Part shown: one piece after another, positions 5,837 to 7,479 of the stretch
Layout: every line of letters starts with the position of its first letter
Position numbering within the stretch: the stretch's first letter is position 1
Assembly: GCF_014287815.1 (NCBI RefSeq)
Contig: NZ_JACOOQ010000032.1
Span: 1 to 7,479, forward strand
DNA: 7,479 nt
Source of the DNA: Clostridium lentum
Lineage (GTDB): Bacteria; Bacillota; Clostridia; Clostridiales; Clostridiaceae
Direction: 5' to 3'
Program-made: the position numbers and the translations under genes
Notes under the pieces: model-generated
The model's input: the letters and a program-made list of their open reading frames with translations, nothing else
The model's database searches: none
What the model was told of the DNA's origin: nothing

Positions 5837-5862
5837 ACAAGTTAAGTAAAAGGATTTATAGT
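5834..5862 (+). promoter_or_regulatory. Candidate promoter of the glycine-zipper gene
   Basis: TTTACA (5834-5839) and TATAGT (5857-5862) are each one mismatch from consensus and 17 bases apart. Transcription would begin near 5869, leaving a leader of about 57 bases with GGAGG (5912-5916) 9 bases before the ATG. Confidence 0.55.
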
Positions 5863-5925
5863 TATTTGTAGAAAGTAATTTTATATTAATTTGTATTAAG
5901 ATATAAATATGGGAGGGTAGTTAAA

Positions 5926-6123
5926 ATGGGAAAATTTATGTTATCAGAAGAGGATTATGAATATTTAACCAAAGGAATAGCTATAGGTGTTGGAATAGGA
6001 ATTTTTGTGGGAGCTTTTTTTGAAAATATAATTTTTACATTTGCTGCCGGAGGAGTAATTGGAATGATAAGTGGTTTAATATACTCTACTTATAAAAAGT
6101 TTAAAAAGAAAGAAATAATGTAA
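5926..6123 (+). CDS. Small two-helix glycine-zipper membrane protein (65 aa)
   Basis: A 65-residue protein with a short acidic N-terminus (SEEDYEYLTK), two hydrophobic helices (about 17-32 and 35-53) joined by a tight Glu33-Asn34 turn, and a basic C-terminus (YKKFKKKEIM). Both helices carry glycine-zipper spacing: Gly17, 21, 25 and 29 in the first, Gly42, 46 and 50 in the second. Such Gly-xxx-Gly faces support close helix packing and oligomer formation. By the positive-inside rule the basic C-terminus should be cytoplasmic, making a hairpin with both ends inside. The start is set by GGAGG at 9 bases. I do not recognise a named family. It could be a small structural or stress-related membrane protein. 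A toxin peptide is less likely because it lacks an antitoxin partner or antisense signal. It is transcribed alone, towards ung. Confidence 0.8.
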   Translation: MGKFMLSEEDYEYLTKGIAIGVGIGIFVGAFFENIIFTFAAGGVIGMISGLIYSTYKKFKKKEIM

Positions 6124-6152
6124 GATATTATTTTGATTTATTCTATTAGATA

Positions 6153-6195
6153 AGGAGCCCTATGTAAAGTTTATTTTCATAGGGCTCCTATTTTT
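6153..6195. terminator. Strong terminator between the converging 65-aa gene and ung
   Basis: A perfect 12-bp stem (6153-6164 with 6178-6189) with GGAGCCC/GGGCTCC at its base has a 13-base loop and is followed by TATTTTTAT on the plus strand. On the minus strand the tail is mixed and poor in U, so it should stop plus-strand transcripts well and ung transcripts less efficiently. No separate ung terminator is seen in 6196-6225. Confidence 0.85.
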
Positions 6196-6225
6196 ATATA
6201 TGCACAGAATAAAAAAATATGTATC

Positions 6226-6903
6226 CTATATATTTTCTATTTGCCAATCTATAGGTTTTTTACCTATAGAGATAAGGAAATCGTTGGCTTTTGAGAATGG
6301 ATGGCTACCAAAGAATCCTCTAAAAGCTGATAATGGACTAGGATGAGTAGATGTTAATATCAGATGCTTACTATTAGTTATTAGGGATTTTTTTTGAATT
6401 GCATTATTTCCCCACAAGATAAAAACAACTGGGTCGTTCTTTTTATTTATCAATTCTATTATCTTATCCGTTAGTTGTTCCCAGCCTTTATTTTTATGAG
6501 AATTTGCAGCACCATCTCTTACAGTAAGAACAGTATTAAGAAGTAAAACACCTTGATCAGCCCACTTTTTTAAATATCCGTTGTTAGGAATATAACAACC
6601 TAAATCATTATTTAGTTCTTTATATATATTACTTAAAGAAGGAGGAATAGCAACAGTAGGATTTACCGAGAAACTTAATCCATGAGCTTGATTCATTCCA
6701 TGATAAGGATCCTGACCTAATATTACTACTTTAATATTTTCATATGATGTGAAATTTAAAGCGTTAAATATATTTTCTTTATCAGGATGAATAATATGAT
6801 GCTTATATTCATTATTGAGAAAATTCCTTAGGTTAAAGAAATAATCCTTTTTAAATTCATCTTTTAATAAATAATACCAGTCTTTGGCTAATACATTAGT
6901 CAT
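6226..6903 (-). CDS. ung: Uracil-DNA glycosylase, family 1
   Basis: A 225-residue protein, normal length for bacterial UNG. It removes uracil from DNA after cytosine deamination or dUTP incorporation, starting base-excision repair in the cytoplasm. The motifs are complete: the water-activating loop GQDPYH (63-68) with catalytic Asp65 and Tyr67, GLSFSV (75-80) with stacking Phe78, LLLNT (120-124) with uracil-reading Asn123, and the DNA-intercalation loop [10 protein letters not shown] (187-196) with His187. The ATG at 6903 follows AGAGGTGA (complement of 6908-6915) at normal spacing. The gene is monocistronic, diverges from the rRNA promoter and converges on the 65-aa gene. No frameshift or missing residue is seen. 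Confidence 0.97.
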   Translation of the reverse strand: MTNVLAKDWYYLLKDEFKKDYFFNLRNFLNNEYKHHIIHPDKENIFNALNFTSYENIKVVILGQDPYHGMNQAHGLSFSVNPTVAIPPSLSNIYKELNNDLGCYIPNNGYLKKWADQGVLLLNTVLTVRDGAANSHKNKGWEQLTDKIIELINKKNDPVVFILWGNNAIQKKSLITNSKHLILTSTHPSPLSAFRGFFGSHPFSKANDFLISIGKKPIDWQIENI

Positions 6904-6939
6904 AAAATCACCTCTTACATTTTAGTTTATACAATATGA

Positions 6940-6968
6940 ATTATAAGTATTAATAATAGAAATGCCAA
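6940..6968 (-). promoter_or_regulatory. Promoter of ung
   Basis: Read on the minus strand, TTGGCA (6968 to 6963) and a perfect TATAAT (6945 to 6940) are 17 bases apart. Transcription would start near 6933, giving a leader of about 30 bases. Confidence 0.75.
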
Positions 6969-6969
6969 T

Positions 6970-7186
6970 AATTTCATCAAAATAGGCAAAAACGTTACCT
7001 TGCATATCGTATATAGATATATTAAGAAAAATGGAGAAAAATAATATAAATTAAGATTAATATGCTTAAATTAGTAATAAAACATAAAATTATGGAGAAT
7101 AATAATGGTAAGATAAAACACGTCGCAGAGATGACATACAGATAAATATCTAGTAGGTAAATTTGCGAAAATGGAAAGTAGTTTCT
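6970..7186. other. Gene-free region between the ung and rRNA promoters
   Basis: Within the 468-base gap from the ung start to the 16S gene, this part shows no credible gene on either strand. A 64-codon minus-strand frame (7071-7265) runs through the rRNA promoter, lacks a ribosome site and has unconvincing composition. Short palindromes are present (such as AGATAAATATCT at 7140-7151), but no second strong rRNA promoter is visible. A TTACCT-17-TATATT pair at 6995-7023 is a weak candidate only. Confidence 0.55.
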
Positions 7187-7241
7187 GAAAAAAACTTTTT
7201 AAAAAAAAGTTGTTGACAGAATAAACTTCCAGTGATAAGAT
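7187..7241 (+). promoter_or_regulatory. rRNA operon promoter with UP-element-like A/T tract
   Basis: A consensus TTGACA (7213-7218) and TAAGAT (7236-7241) are 17 bases apart, and TGA (7233-7235) supplies an extended -10. Just upstream, 7188-7208 is almost pure A and T tracts in alternating phase, as in rRNA UP elements that bind the RNA polymerase alpha C-terminal domain. A start at G7248, seven bases after the -10, would fit the GTP-initiated rRNA promoters known in Bacillus. Confidence 0.85.
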
Positions 7242-7247
7242 AAGAAA

Positions 7248-7371
7248 GTCGCTTGAGGGCGACAAGATAAATGGTCTTTGAAAATTGAACAGAATATAGT
7301 TAATATAAAACCAGCAATTCTTTTAAGTCTTATAAAGACTCAAAGTAATTTGAGCAAAACAGATTAAACTT
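7248..7371 (+). other. rRNA transcript leader
   Basis: The leader starts with a GTCGC/GCGAC hairpin (7248-7252 with 7259-7263). A boxA-like TGGTCTTTGA (7272-7281) follows, comparable to the NusB/S10 antitermination boxA of bacterial rRNA leaders. Farther on are an AGTCTT/AAGACT hairpin (7326-7331 with 7335-7340) and an overlapping CTCAAA/TTTGAG hairpin (7339-7344 with 7349-7354). The leader should also hold one half of the RNase III processing stem around 16S, but its partner is outside the window. Confidence 0.75.

Positions 7372-7479
<108 letters not shown>

Noticed and set aside
7071..7265. 64-codon minus-strand frame upstream of 16S
   Set aside because: It overlaps the rRNA promoter and the start of its leader, has no ribosome site and resembles no family.
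7285..7309. Second promoter inside the rRNA leader (TTGAAC and TATAAA)
   Set aside because: The spacing is only 13 bases, and the sequence coincides with the conserved region next to boxA.

Overview
The window is very AT-rich and looks like a chromosomal housekeeping stretch of Clostridium sensu stricto or a close relative. The evidence is A/T-dominated codon choice, strong GGAGG-type ribosome sites, a Bacillota-type 16S rRNA 5' end with a short clostridial V1 helix, and protein families typical of that group. I cannot name the species. I see no insertion sequence, phage gene, CRISPR array or defence cassette.

Layout, left to right. Bases 1-120 hold the 3' end of an upstream transcription unit whose gene lies outside the window: two hairpins and a strong terminator. 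After an AT-rich leader comes an EF-G paralog (409-2496, +) with a terminator, then an orphan 78-residue protein (2634-2870, +) with its own terminator. Next is cinA (3011-4261, +), closed by a long hairpin, and a possible 15-22 residue small ORF in front of a CPBP-family membrane protein (4431-5369, +). A single tRNA-Phe(GAA) gene (5495-5570, +) follows, with a textbook promoter and its own terminator. About 350 bases without a gene include a second long hairpin and a palindrome at a promoter. They lead to a 65-residue two-helix glycine-zipper membrane protein (5926-6123, +). That gene converges on ung (6226-6903, -) across a shared hairpin. ung diverges from the promoter and leader of an rRNA operon, whose 16S gene begins near 7372 and runs off the window.

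Nearly every gene is a single-gene unit with its own ribosome site and terminator, so no multi-gene operon or shared pathway can be read from the layout. cinA (NMN recycling) and ung (uracil repair) are both metabolite or DNA 'cleaning' functions, but nothing in the sequence couples them. The EF-G paralog, the tRNA and the rRNA belong to translation but are transcribed separately.

I did not find a clearly new multi-gene system. The most interesting signal is the start of the EF-G paralog. Its only good Shine-Dalgarno sequence lies 36 bases from the ATG, and an 11-bp hairpin fills that gap so that folding would restore a normal spacing of about 9 bases. Other points worth a look are the palindrome at the promoter of the glycine-zipper protein, a U-U mismatch in the tRNA-Phe T-stem, the long hairpin behind the tRNA, and the structured RNA tail at the left edge.
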